Assembly (NCBI RefSeq): GCF_042139015.1
Contig: NZ_JBHIKY010000003.1
Span: 1 to 64,000 of the forward strand
Length of the DNA stretch: 64,000 bases
Source of the DNA: JBHIKY01 sp042139015
Lineage (GTDB): Bacteria > Bacillota > Bacilli > Bacillales > Marinococcaceae
Direction of reading: 5' to 3'
Both the position numbers and the translations under genes were made by a program. The notes under the pieces were generated by a model, which saw nothing but the letters and a program-made list of their open reading frames with translations, made no database searches and had not been told where the DNA came from. This document shows positions 33,638 to 42,312 of the stretch, one piece after another (positions within the stretch are counted from its first letter, which is position 1; each line of letters begins with the position of its first letter).

Positions 33638-34850
33638 CACCGAAATACTCCTTTGTTTTAATCAGTCCATCCGTTAATGCATCTATATCCTCTTCCGTAT
33701 TATAGATATAAAAGCTGGCTCTTGCCGTCGCTGCTACATTCAGCCATTTCATTAAAGGCTGAGCACAATGGTGGCCTGCTCTTACAGCAATACCTTCAGA
33801 ATCAAGAACAGTGGCAACATCATGCGGATGGACATCATCTATATTAAAAGTTACAAGTCCTGCTCGTTTATTGGGGCCGTATATTCTCAGTCCTTCAACT
33901 TCAACAAGCTTGTCGGTCGCATACTGTGCCAGCTTTGCTTCATGAGCTTCAATGTTTTCCATTCCAATATCCCGGATAAAATCGATCGCGGCACCGAGCC
34001 CGATGGCGCCGGCGATAATCGGGGTTCCACCCTCGAATTTCCAGGGCAGCTCTTTCCATGTAGATTCGTACAGATCCACAAAATCAATCATTTCCCCTCC
34101 ATATTCAAGAGGCTCCATGTTTTCAAGCAGCTGTTTCTTACCATACAATACGCCAATTCCAGTAGGTCCGCCCATTTTGTGGCCGGAAAAAGCGAAGAAA
34201 TCACAATCCATGTCCCGGACATCCACTCTCATGTGAGGCGCACTTTGAGCGCCGTCCACAAGCATAACTGCACCATTATCATGCGCGATTTTAGCGATTT
34301 TTTTCACTGGATTGATTGTTCCCAATACATTGGAAACCTGCATAACAGCGACGATTTTTGTGTTGGCTGTTATCGTATTTTTCACGTCTTCCATGGAGAG
34401 AGTGCCATCATCCTGAAGAGGGATGTACTTCAGTGTCGCGCCAGTTGATTTTGCCGTCTGCTGCCACGGAATAATATTGCTGTGGTGCTCCATCGGCGTA
34501 ATAACTATTTCATCGCCTTCCTGCAGGTTAGCGTATCCATAGCTGTATGCTACCTTATTAATTGCTGTTGTCGTTCCGCGGGTAAAAATAACTTCCTCCG
34601 TACTGGCTGCATTAATAAAGGAACGGACTTTTTCGCGGGCACCTTCATATCCATCTGTAGCCATGCTTCCTAGTGTGTGGACCCCGCGGTGGACATTTGA
34701 GTTGTAACGGCGGTAGTAATCATCAAGCACTTCAAGGACCTTAAGGGGCTTTTGAGAGGTAGCTGCACTGTCAAGGTAAACGAGCGGATGACCGTTTACC
34801 TCTTGCTGCAGTATTGGAAATTGACGGCGGATTTCTTGTACATCCATCAA
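33624..34850 (-). CDS. sufS: Cysteine desulfurase SufS
   Basis: A 408-residue PLP enzyme that takes sulfur from cysteine. The PLP Lys is in FSGHKMGGPTGIG near residue 226 and the catalytic Cys in RAGHHCAQP near 361. The short loop around the Cys marks it as type II (SufS). It overlaps sufD by 4 bases and sufU by about 14, so the operon is tightly coupled. Confidence 0.97.
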   Translation of the reverse strand: MMDVQEIRRQFPILQQEVNGHPLVYLDSAATSQKPLKVLEVLDDYYRRYNSNVHRGVHTLGSMATDGYEGAREKVRSFINAASTEEVIFTRGTTTAINKVAYSYGYANLQEGDEIVITPMEHHSNIIPWQQTAKSTGATLKYIPLQDDGTLSMEDVKNTITANTKIVAVMQVSNVLGTINPVKKIAKIAHDNGAVMLVDGAQSAPHMRVDVRDMDCDFFAFSGHKMGGPTGIGVLYGKKQLLENMEPLEYGGEMIDFVDLYESTWKELPWKFEGGTPIIAGAIGLGAAIDFIRDIGMENIEAHEAKLAQYATDKLVEVEGLRIYGPNKRAGLVTFNIDDVHPHDVATVLDSEGIAVRAGHHCAQPLMKWLNVAATARASFYIYNTEEDIDALTDGLIKTKEYFGDVFA

Positions 34851-36157
34851 TAAACTTTCCTTTCAATAACTTCCGTTAAGCGCTCCTTCACCGCTTGAAT
34901 CGGCAGGGCATTTACCACAGGGGCAAGGAAGCCGTGAATAATGAGGCGTTCTGCTTCTGTTTTTGAGAGCCCCCGGCTCATTAAATAGAACATCTGCAAT
35001 GGATCTATTCTTCCTACAGAAGCTGCATGGCCTGCCGTAACATCATCTTCATCAATTAATAGGATTGGATTGGCATCTCCGCGGGAACGTTCGCTCAGCA
35101 TCAGCACACGCTCTGTCTGTTCACCGTTTGCTTTCGTAGCTCCATGCTCAATCTTCGTCACTCCATTAAAGATAGAAGATGCACTATCCTTCATGACGCC
35201 ATGCGTTAGAATCTGACCGTCGGAATGCTTTCCGTAGTGTATAATATGGGTGAGAAAATTCTGGCTCTGCTCTCCGCGGCCGATTGTAACTGACTTAGAA
35301 TCTGTGTTAGATCCTTCTCCCTGAAGAAGTGTCGTGTTATCTGATACAGTATTTCCTTCATTCATCTGTCCGAGAGCCCAGTCGATACGGCCGTCTTTTT
35401 CCACATAGCCGCGGCGGTTCACATAAGTGGTCACGCCTTTTTCAAAATGATCGACCGCTCCGTAAGATATTTTGGAGCCGGGGCCTGCATATACCTCAGA
35501 GATGATATTTGCGACAGCCTGCTTATCTTTATTAAAGGAAACATAATTCTCAAGGAAGGTTACATCACTGTTATCCTCCGTCACAATAATCACATGGTTA
35601 AAGAGTCCGGCTTCAGGGTCCTCCTGCCAATTCACAGTCTGAAGCGGTGCTTCTACAACCACATTTTTTGGTACATACACAAAAGTTCCACCGTTTAAGA
35701 GGGCCACGTGCAGGGCATTCAGCCGGTTTTCATCCACATTGACCGCCTGGCTCATAAAATACTTTCTCAAAAGCTCGCTGTGCTCTTTTGCTGCAGTCTC
35801 CAGGTCTACGAATAAAACACCCTGCTCTTTTAAATTGCTGCTTATTGTCTGATACACTGGTTTTCCGTCCCGGTAAACAATAAGATTCTGCTCATTTGTA
35901 CTCGTATCAATAAGCCTTTGAACGTCCTCATGAAGCTCCTCCGCCGATTGCAGCGTCTCTGCAGGCGTTCCATCATGCTTAAAGGAAGTGAAATTCCACG
36001 TTTTAATATTTGTTTTTTCAGGCTTTGGAAGCTCGAGCTTATCCGCAAGACGAATTGCAGCAAGGCGTTCCTCTGTCAGCCAGTCAGGCTCTCCCCGGTG
36101 TTGGGAGTACTCTTTAACATATTGTTCATCATACGTCCATTTTGTATCCACTGACAT
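34847..36157 (-). CDS. sufD: Fe-S assembly protein SufD
   Basis: A 436-residue SufBCD subunit paralogous to SufB; DPLQMFYLMSRGLS near the C-terminus is shared with SufB. ATG 36157 is chosen because GGGAGG lies 7 bases upstream; the frame opens six codons earlier without a site, across the end of sufC. It follows sufC by 18 bases. Confidence 0.96.
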   Translation of the reverse strand: MSVDTKWTYDEQYVKEYSQHRGEPDWLTEERLAAIRLADKLELPKPEKTNIKTWNFTSFKHDGTPAETLQSAEELHEDVQRLIDTSTNEQNLIVYRDGKPVYQTISSNLKEQGVLFVDLETAAKEHSELLRKYFMSQAVNVDENRLNALHVALLNGGTFVYVPKNVVVEAPLQTVNWQEDPEAGLFNHVIIVTEDNSDVTFLENYVSFNKDKQAVANIISEVYAGPGSKISYGAVDHFEKGVTTYVNRRGYVEKDGRIDWALGQMNEGNTVSDNTTLLQGEGSNTDSKSVTIGRGEQSQNFLTHIIHYGKHSDGQILTHGVMKDSASSIFNGVTKIEHGATKANGEQTERVLMLSERSRGDANPILLIDEDDVTAGHAASVGRIDPLQMFYLMSRGLSKTEAERLIIHGFLAPVVNALPIQAVKERLTEVIERKVY

Positions 36158-36175
36158 TCTATAACCTCCCTGCAA

Positions 36176-36967
36176 TTACGCTTTTTGCTGCTCTCCAACT
36201 TTTTCATTTTCGATTCCGAGTTCTTCTTTAATCCAGTCATAGCCTTCTGCCTCAAGACGCTGTGCAAGCTCTGCTCCGCCTGATTTCACAATGCGTCCCT
36301 GCATCATCACGTGGACCTTATCCGGAGTGATATAGTTCAGCAGGCGCTGGTAGTGAGTAATGATAAGACAGCCGAAGTCCGGGCTTTTCATGTCATTAAT
36401 ACCTTTGGACACTACTTTCAGCGCATCAATATCAAGACCAGAGTCGATCTCATCAAGAATGGCAATTTTCGGCTCAAGCATCAATAGCTGAAGAATCTCA
36501 TTACGCTTCTTTTCGCCGCCGGAAAAGCCCTCATTTAAATAACGCTGTGAAAAAGACTGATCCATATCAAGTGTATCCATTTTTTCATCCATCTTGCGGA
36601 TAAACTTCATCAGCGAAATTTCATCGCCTTCTTCACGCTTGGAATTGATAGCTGAGCGCATAAAGTCTGCATTTGTTACCCCGCTGATTTCACTCGGGTA
36701 CTGCATTGCAAGAAATAAACCTGCCTGTGCACGCTCATCAACTTCCATTTCAAGAACATCTTTTCCGTCTATATGAACAGATCCTTTAGTGATCTCATAT
36801 TTCGGGTGTCCCATAACTGCAGAGGCAAGTGTAGACTTACCTGTTCCGTTCGGTCCCATGATTGCATGGATCTCTCCGCCATTTATTTCAAGGTTGAAAT
36901 CCTTAATAATTTCAGAACCTTCAATCTCTACGGAAAGATTTTCGATCTTTAAATTAGGTGCAGACAT
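36176..36967 (-). CDS. sufC: Fe-S assembly ATPase SufC
   Basis: A 263-residue ABC ATPase of the SufBCD complex. Walker A is GPNGTGKST near residue 34, the signature FSGGEKKRNE, Walker B IAILDEIDSGLD and the switch His in LIITHYQRLL. There are no membrane segments. ATG 36967 follows GGAGGT by 8 bases. First gene of the operon; the AT-rich 250 bases upstream hold TATAAT-like boxes but no promoter I would name with confidence. Confidence 0.97.
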   Translation of the reverse strand: MSAPNLKIENLSVEIEGSEIIKDFNLEINGGEIHAIMGPNGTGKSTLASAVMGHPKYEITKGSVHIDGKDVLEMEVDERAQAGLFLAMQYPSEISGVTNADFMRSAINSKREEGDEISLMKFIRKMDEKMDTLDMDQSFSQRYLNEGFSGGEKKRNEILQLLMLEPKIAILDEIDSGLDIDALKVVSKGINDMKSPDFGCLIITHYQRLLNYITPDKVHVMMQGRIVKSGGAELAQRLEAEGYDWIKEELGIENEKVGEQQKA

Positions 36968-37304
36968 AAGGTGATACCTCCATCGATTCATTATTAAAGA
37001 ATAGCTTTATAAAAGCTTATCATTCTCAATTTATTCTCATTATAATCTTATAACAAATCCAAACTGACTTCAAGACGTAGCACTTTTCACCTCAGCTTTA
37101 ACTACATTTGAAAAAGGGAGCTCCCAAAAGATTGCATTTCTTTCGGAACACCCCCTTAGTTTTGTCTAATCCTTGAACATTATATCAAATCATGGCGTTA
37201 AGGAAAATACCTGCATTCAGATATGGTAAGAGAAGGAAAAACTCTTCTCATACAACTTTATTGCATCTAAGCTTCTTCGCTCATAGGCGGGCACCAGATC
37301 ATAA
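36968..37304. other. AT-rich region upstream of sufC
   Basis: No gene. It should hold the suf promoter: TATAAG and TATAAT lie near 37045-37055 on the minus strand, and TGAGAATGATAAGC about 30 bases further is a poor Fur-like word. GGGAGCTCCC at 37118 is a short palindrome. Nothing stronger is seen. Confidence 0.4.
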
Positions 37305-37335
37305 CAAAAAAACCGGAGCGTCTCTCCGGTTTTTC
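37305..37335 (-). terminator. Intrinsic terminator, minus strand
   Basis: AAACCGGAG-cgtct-CTCCGGTTT with T tract on the minus strand and A tract on the other. It ends a transcript from the right, the only support for a small gene at 37374-37523. Confidence 0.8.
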
Positions 37336-37373
37336 CTATTATAAGCTATTTCTTTTTGTCTCTTTGTCTGGTA

Positions 37374-37523
37374 TTACGATCTGTTTTGAAATTCTGCTGC
37401 CAGCTGGCAGGATTTAAGATAATCCGATTCTCTGGAGACCTCTACTTCCATCCGTTTCTCCAAACTGCGGCTGTATTCAGCGTATCCGCAGCCATGTGAA
37501 AAGTGCATTGCTTTTTCCATTTC
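37374..37523 (-). CDS. Doubtful small open frame before a terminator
   Basis: A frame of about 49 codons from an ATG near 37523, polar, with two Cys and no recognised motif; it can be extended upstream. No good ribosome site precedes it. The only argument for a gene is the strong minus-strand terminator 40 bases downstream. A second short frame in another phase ends in a Lys/Arg-rich tail closer to the terminator and is equally unproven. The region may be a decayed gene. Confidence 0.2.
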   Translation of the reverse strand, partial: EMEKAMHFSHGCGYAEYSRSLEKRMEVEVSRESDYLKSCQLAAEFQNRS

Positions 37524-37601
37524 TGATGTGGGGTTAAGCTGTAAACTATGGATAAATAATCCATCCCTTCTTTGTTTTAAAACCCACAAAAAGAATAGCA
37601 C

Positions 37602-37865
37602 GGAATGACATTTCCAACAAAAACCATTTGTCGTTATATTTTCTTACATTGATAACTGTTCTAAAGTGAATGGGAATATCCTGCCTCATCATTAAAATAG
37701 CTGGATATTTCTAAAGATTCCTGCCATTTTGTAGACTTTATTACGTTAAAAACCCCTGATCACGCGATTTGTTATTAACATGCCTGGCATGAAATTTATA
37801 TCTTATTTTAAAGATAACAAGCTCCATGAGTTTTGTTTGAAAATGTACGATGCATCAATATAATG
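37602..37865. other. AT-rich non-coding stretch
   Basis: No supported gene, repeat or clear promoter is seen here. Confidence 0.4.
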
Positions 37866-37916
37866 AAAAATGGCAACAGCGTCTAAGATATATAGCTGTT
37901 ACCACTTATTTTTTTT
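37866..37916. terminator. Bidirectional-looking terminator after the AhpD-like gene
   Basis: TGGCAACAGC pairs with GCTGTTACCA; T tracts follow on the plus strand and ATTTTT on the minus strand. It is about 60 bases past the stop of the minus-strand gene to the right. Confidence 0.7.
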
Positions 37917-37976
37917 CATCTACATACAGCTGTTTGTTACAACACACATTGCTGACTGAGTATCTTTGTAAGATAT

Positions 37977-38381
37977 TTAATGTGACTTGCTTTGGCTTCC
38001 GGAAAATTCATTTATCGCTTCCTGTACCAGGGTAACGGCCTGACTCATGGCTGTGCCCCCGCCAAACGCTGCAGTTACTCCAATTGCTTCTAATATTTCT
38101 TTTTCATCACAGCCTTGATCAATACATCCTTTTGTATGATAAATAATACAATATTCATCCTGGGAATAGACACTGATACCAAGAGCAATTAATTGCTTTT
38201 CCTTTTGAGACAGTACTCCCTTTGCAAAACAAGTTTCAGTGAAGGCATTATATTTGCGGGCAATGTGCGGCATTTTTTCTGCAAACTTGCCAAGTCCCTC
38301 TTTATACTCCTGAAGCGCGTCCTGAATAAAAGCTGTTGAATTGTCTTTGTCCTGTTGCTGCTGTTGTTGTTCCTGCTGCAT
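37977..38381 (-). CDS. Carboxymuconolactone decarboxylase / AhpD-like protein
   Basis: A 134-residue helical protein with a Gln-rich start (ten Gln in twelve residues). The CMD-family core is visible: LIALGISVYSQDEYCIIYHTKGC holds a Cys and, seven residues on, another Cys with His between, then EILEAIGVTAAFGGG. In AhpD-like peroxidases these residues reduce peroxides with thiol partners; here the Cys spacing is wider than CxxC, so activity is uncertain. AAAGGAGGGG precedes ATG 38381. It stands alone between suf and met genes. Confidence 0.8.
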   Translation of the reverse strand: MQQEQQQQQQDKDNSTAFIQDALQEYKEGLGKFAEKMPHIARKYNAFTETCFAKGVLSQKEKQLIALGISVYSQDEYCIIYHTKGCIDQGCDEKEILEAIGVTAAFGGGTAMSQAVTLVQEAINEFSGSQSKSH

Positions 38382-38445
38382 ATGAAGCCCCTCCTTTTTC
38401 CGTTAGTATGTGAAAGGTTGGGCTGTACCATTCAGTCGGAGTCAG

Positions 38446-38484
38446 TAAAAACCCCCGGGACTATTATTTAAGTGACAGGGGGTT
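38446..38484 (-). terminator. Terminator of metN-metI-metQ
   Basis: Minus strand: AACCCCC pairs with GGGGGTT over a long loop, followed by TTT. Confidence 0.7.
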
Positions 38485-38490
38485 CAACTC

Positions 38491-39384
38491 TTATTCTTCT
38501 TCAGCAGCAGAGCCGCCTTCTTCATACTCTACATCTTCCGCAGAGGAAGGAACAACTGCGCCTTTGTATTCTTCTTCCATGTATTCGGCTACTTCCTCGG
38601 ACTGCAGCACTTCTACAAGTGTTTGAAGTTCTTCTCGCTCTTCATCACCGGATCGGACAGCGATAATGTTTACATAAGGATTGTCTTTTTCATCTTCAAT
38701 TGCAATCGCATCTTCACCTGGATTTAGACCTGCATCCAGCGCATAGTTGGAGTTAATGAGAACAGCATCGCCTTCTCCGTTTTGAAAAGCCTGCGGAAGG
38801 GTAGCTGCTTCAATATCATCACGGAATTCGAGATTTTTCGGATTCTCTGCAATATCGTCTATTGCAGCGTTAATTCCTGCTCCCTTTTCCAGCGTAATCA
38901 GCCCTTCTTCCTCAAGCATCATTAAAATCCTGCCATGGTCGGCAACAGAACTGCTCATAATAATTTCTGCTCCATCCGGCAGGTCGTCCAGGCTGTCATA
39001 TTCCTGAGAGTAAACACCTATTGGTTCAATATGAACACCACCGGCATTTGTGAAATCATAGTTATCGTTTTCTTCTAATTGAGATTCAAAATAAGGAATA
39101 TGCTGAAAGTAGTTAGCATCAATTTCTTCGCTGTTCAGTGCCTGGTTTGGAATAATGTAGTCATTAAATGTTTCAATTTTAAGGTCAACGCCTTCTTCTT
39201 CAAGCAGGTCGGAAGCGAATTCAAGTACTTCAGCATGCGGAACGTTGGATGCGCCAACCGTCAGCTCAGTGTTCTCTTCCTGAGCGGAGCCGTCCCCGGA
39301 TTCTTTTCCTTCTTCGCTTGATCCGCAGGCGGCTAGAGCTAGAATGAGTAATGAGACAAATAATAATTGCAATACGTTCTTCAT
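38491..39384 (-). CDS. metQ: Methionine-binding lipoprotein MetQ
   Basis: A 297-residue NlpA-family solute-binding lipoprotein. The signal ends in the lipobox LAACGSSE near residue 20, followed by an acidic linker. TVGASNVPHAEVLEFA and NYFQHIPYFE are the methionine-binding blocks. The C-terminus is very acidic (EYEEGGSAAEEE), as in salt-adapted secreted proteins. It captures methionine for MetN-MetI. Confidence 0.95.
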   Translation of the reverse strand: MKNVLQLLFVSLLILALAACGSSEEGKESGDGSAQEENTELTVGASNVPHAEVLEFASDLLEEEGVDLKIETFNDYIIPNQALNSEEIDANYFQHIPYFESQLEENDNYDFTNAGGVHIEPIGVYSQEYDSLDDLPDGAEIIMSSSVADHGRILMMLEEEGLITLEKGAGINAAIDDIAENPKNLEFRDDIEAATLPQAFQNGEGDAVLINSNYALDAGLNPGEDAIAIEDEKDNPYVNIIAVRSGDEEREELQTLVEVLQSEEVAEYMEEEYKGAVVPSSAEDVEYEEGGSAAEEE

Positions 39385-39405
39385 GATGTGTAATCCCCCT
39401 AAATG

Positions 39406-40074
39406 TTATCGTTTATCTGTTTTATAGGTAAGCCAATCACCTAGCAATTGTAATAAAAAGACGATTAATAATATCGCAGCAGTTGCCACGACTATGACAT
39501 CAGTTGCCATGCGCTGATATCCCTCACGATAAGCTAGATCTCCCAGTCCCCCCGCTCCGATGACCCCGGCCATTGCCGTATAACTAACAAGGGCAATCGA
39601 AGTAACAGTAATTCCAGAAATGAGAGCTGGCATTGATTCTGGCAACAGGACTTTGCTGATAATATTCCATTGGCCCGCTCCCATTGATTGGGCCGCTTCA
39701 ATCACACCTTTATCGACCTCTCGGAGACCAATTTCTACCATTCTGGCGTAAAACGGCGCCGCACCTGCAATCAAGGCCGGGAGGGCAGCGCTTGGCCCCA
39801 GCATTGTGTTTAAGATAAAATTCGTGAACGGAATAAGTAAGATAATTAAAATAATAAAAGGAATGGACCGGAAAACATTTACGACAGCAGCGACAACGGC
39901 ATGAATCGACCGGTTCTGCCAGAGGTTCCCTTTATCTGTTAAAAATAAAATTAATCCCAGCAGAGTACCGAGAATAAAAGTAGCTGTAACAGCAATAGCA
40001 CTCATATATATGGTTTCAAGTGCAGCTTCGCCCATGCTTTCCCAATTTACATTTGGAAATAAAGATTCAATCAT
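39406..40074 (-). CDS. metI: Methionine ABC transporter permease
   Basis: A 222-residue permease with five membrane helices. The EAA loop that touches MetN is near residue 130 (EAAQSMGAGQWNIISKVLLPES). Its ATG 40074 overlaps the end of metN by 8 bases, with CGGAGGT inside metN as ribosome site. Called metP in B. subtilis; metI avoids confusion with the NSS transporter above. Confidence 0.95.
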   Translation of the reverse strand: MIESLFPNVNWESMGEAALETIYMSAIAVTATFILGTLLGLILFLTDKGNLWQNRSIHAVVAAVVNVFRSIPFIILIILLIPFTNFILNTMLGPSAALPALIAGAAPFYARMVEIGLREVDKGVIEAAQSMGAGQWNIISKVLLPESMPALISGITVTSIALVSYTAMAGVIGAGGLGDLAYREGYQRMATDVIVVATAAILLIVFLLQLLGDWLTYKTDKR

Positions 40075-41089
40075 TTGTCAGCACCTCCGCTTCGACACGC
40101 TGCTCCTGCAGAAAATGAAGTGCTGCTTTAATGTTGCCTTCTTTCCCCTGTAACTGCACGAATAACGTTCCGTAACTGCCGTCAAGAGTTTTTGAAACCT
40201 TTCCCTGTACAATATTGACGCTGACTCCGCAGGTTCGGATCAATTCTGTCATAATAGGCTGCTCCGCATCCTCACCTAAAAACATCAGCTTTATCACTGG
40301 TCCACTGCCTTTCTCGACCAGCCCCGCAATCGTTTCCATCGTTTCTTCCGGTTCAGTAATCTGCTTAACAAATTCCTTCGTCATTTCCTGCTGAGGATTT
40401 CTGAATACGTCAAGCACCGGGCCGTGTTCCACTACCTTTCCATCCTCCATAACAGCTACACGGTTACAGATCTTCCGGATGACATGCATTTCGTGGGTAA
40501 TCAATATGATCGTCAGTTTCAATTTTTTATTGATATCCATGAGCAGCTCTAAGATTGAATCCGTTGTTTTCGGATCCAGAGCAGATGTTGCCTCGTCACA
40601 GAGCAGCACTTTGGGATTGTTAGCAAGTGCTCTTGCAATACCGACACGCTGTTTCTGTCCTCCGCTCAACTGGGATGGATAAGAATCGCCGCGGCCGCTT
40701 AAGCCGACCAGTTCAATGAGTTCTTCTGCTCTTGCTAGACGCTGTTTCGCAGGAACCTTTGCGATTTCAAGCGGGAACATTATGTTTTCAAGGACCGTAC
40801 GGGACCAGAGCAGATTAAAGTGCTGAAAGATCATGCTCGTTTCCTGGCGTGCGAGACGAAGTGATTTCCCGGAAAGACTGGACATCTCCCTGCCGGCTAT
40901 TTCCACCACGCCGCTGCTCGGACGCTCAAGCATATTCAATGTGCGGATCAGCGTACTTTTACCGGCCCCGCTGTACCCGATAACCCCAAAGATTTCGCCT
41001 TCCTCAATCGATAAACTAATATTGTCAACCGCAGTTATATCACCGCTTTTTGTATGAAAGGTTTTGGATAGTTTATTCAGCGTTATCAT
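40067..41089 (-). CDS. metN: Methionine ABC transporter ATP-binding protein
   Basis: A 340-residue ATPase. Walker A GYSGAGKST near residue 39, signature LSGGQKQRVGIARAL, Walker B LLCDEATSALD, followed from about 265 by the C-terminal C2/ACT-like domain that binds methionine and inhibits transport. ATG 41089 follows GAGGA by 8 bases; five codons upstream are open but without a site. First gene of the operon. Confidence 0.95.
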   Translation of the reverse strand: MITLNKLSKTFHTKSGDITAVDNISLSIEEGEIFGVIGYSGAGKSTLIRTLNMLERPSSGVVEIAGREMSSLSGKSLRLARQETSMIFQHFNLLWSRTVLENIMFPLEIAKVPAKQRLARAEELIELVGLSGRGDSYPSQLSGGQKQRVGIARALANNPKVLLCDEATSALDPKTTDSILELLMDINKKLKLTIILITHEMHVIRKICNRVAVMEDGKVVEHGPVLDVFRNPQQEMTKEFVKQITEPEETMETIAGLVEKGSGPVIKLMFLGEDAEQPIMTELIRTCGVSVNIVQGKVSKTLDGSYGTLFVQLQGKEGNIKAALHFLQEQRVEAEVLTND

Positions 41090-41153
41090 CTTTACATTCC
41101 TCACTTCATAAATCCATATTAAACTTATCTGAATACTCAGAACAACGCCCCAT

Positions 41154-41181
41154 AAAAATCCGCTCTTTGCAGGCGGATTTC
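41154..41181 (-). terminator. Leader terminator between the metN promoter and metN
   Basis: Minus strand: AAATCCGC-ctgcaaaga-GCGGATTTTT. It lies about 25 bases after the expected start site and 65 bases before metN, so it can act as an attenuator or insulate the operon. The T tract is short. Confidence 0.6.
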
Positions 41182-41207
41182 GAGAATTCTATATATGAAC
41201 CTAAAAA

Positions 41208-41236
41208 ATCATAGCATGGCTCTTGCGGAGTGTCAA
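41208..41236 (-). promoter_or_regulatory. SigA promoter of metN-metI-metQ
   Basis: Minus strand: TTGACA (41236-41231), 17-base spacer, TATGAT (41213-41208). The leader of about 110 bases lacks the SAM-I (S-box) core that precedes this operon in B. subtilis. Confidence 0.85.
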
Positions 41237-41253
41237 ACGGTAAACAAACGAAG

Positions 41254-41682
41254 TTATCCTCTGTTTCTGAAAACAAGAAAAAAGTAAATGGACCCTATCA
41301 AATACAAAAAGCAGGTAATCGTAAATACAGCAGCCCATCCATAATAAGCACCGTATGCTATAACAAGCGAGGTGGATACCGGCCCCATAACAGCCAGGCT
41401 TACCCCTACAAACAACGCTCCAGCAAGTATCACTTTTTTACGGCCTATTTTATCACTTAATAGGCCGGCCGGAAGCAGAGCAATAGCAGTCGCCGCTGCC
41501 TGAGAAGCAATAACCCGCCCGTTCACATCATCAGCAAAACCAATTTCGCGGATATAATAATTGTATATAATCATATATATACCCATGCCTATATTCGAAA
41601 GTATAGAAGCAATTAGAAATAATCTTACATTTTTGTTATATGTTTTAAATTGCTGCGCCCAGTCACCGATAATTGTACTCAT
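41254..41682 (-). pseudogene. Internally deleted MFS transporter remnant
   Basis: A frame of 142 codons. Residues 1-110 are the N-terminal third of a major facilitator: four helices with the signature loop GLLSDKIGRKKV between helices 2 and 3. Then, at about residue 110, the sequence jumps to YGWAAVFTITCFLYLIGSIYFF, which looks like the last helix and end of the same kind of protein. Normal members have about 400 residues, so some 250 codons appear to be missing in frame. A functional four- or five-helix protein cannot be excluded, but a deletion relic is more likely. Confidence 0.65.
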
Positions 41683-41724
41683 TTTCTACACCCTATTTCC
41701 CCCGGCCAACGCCTTTTTTAATAT

Positions 41725-42030
41725 TTGAATGAATTTCAAAAGTTAATTTCACAACAATATTTACGAATATTAAAAGATATTTTATCTATATCATTCGATT
41801 TTCGCTTCAGGCAAACGCTTTCCGTGGGCTTGGCCTCAGCCTCCTCAGCAGCAAAAAAGCTGCCTGCGGGGTCTTCACCTCAAGCTATTCCCACGGCGCA
41901 CAGGACGTGCTAGTGTCGATGTTGGCCACAGGACGTGGCCGGGTTTAATCGACCTGGAGTCGTTGCCTTTCGCTACAATCAAAATGTTCGTGTTTTAAAT
42001 TCTGAATAGCACTTATGAAATTGATTCATT
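41725..42030. repeat. Foldback element with terminal inverted repeats (copy 2)
   Basis: TTGAATGAATTTCAAAAGT (41725-41743) is matched inverted by ACTTATGAAATTGATTCATT (42011-42030). The core at about 41812-41900 runs ACGCTTTCCGTGGGC...CTCAGCCTCCTCAGCAGC...GGGGTCTTCACCTC...CCCACGG, the reverse of the 31.5 kb core. Next come two copies of ACAGGACGTG, each inside a hairpin (GCACAGGACGTGC and GGCCACAGGACGTGGCC). This arrangement looks like a repeat I associate with intergenic regions of other halophilic Bacillaceae. Confidence 0.65.
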
Positions 42031-42190
42031 TATGTAAGAGAGGTTGTAAAATGAGGTTGATCATTTCTGCGCAATCTCACTTGCTCGGCTCTGATCAACC
42101 CGCTCTTTCTTTTCACATTTAAGAGTAATCAAATGCAAATCTGTAGGTAGTTTAACTCTTTCAAAAAAGAACTTATGAAATTGATTAAAT
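42031..42190. repeat. Adjacent partial repeat ending in the same terminal word
   Basis: ACTTATGAAATTGATT recurs at 42171-42186, 160 bases after its copy at 42011. Between them GGTTGATCA pairs perfectly with TGATCAACC across about 30 bases (about 42055-42105). It may be a second, nested or duplicated element sharing an end with the first. Confidence 0.45.
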
Positions 42191-42247
42191 TAATGGTAAC
42201 TGTTAAAACAGCAGATTCATTTATTTCGTCACCCTAAATATAATATC

Positions 42248-42295
42248 AAAAAAAAGCCTCTTATGCTGAAAAAATTTCAACATAGGAGACTTATT
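42248..42295 (-). terminator. Terminator of the ABC exporter operon
   Basis: Minus strand: GTCTCCTATG-TTGAA...TTCAG-CATAAGAGGC followed by eight T. Confidence 0.85.
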
Positions 42296-42312
42296 TTTAT
42301 CCTTCAGAAAAG

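Larger units (their letters stand above)
41683..42247. other. Gene-free interval filled with foldback repeats
   Basis: No gene in 560 bases. It holds the foldback element at 41725-42030 and a neighbouring stretch to 42190 that ends in the same terminal word, both described separately. Confidence 0.6.

Noticed and set aside
37005..37060. Fur box in the suf promoter region
   Set aside because: TGAGAATGATAAGCT matches the 7-1-7 consensus in only 10 of 14 positions, mostly on one side; AT-rich DNA gives such matches by chance.
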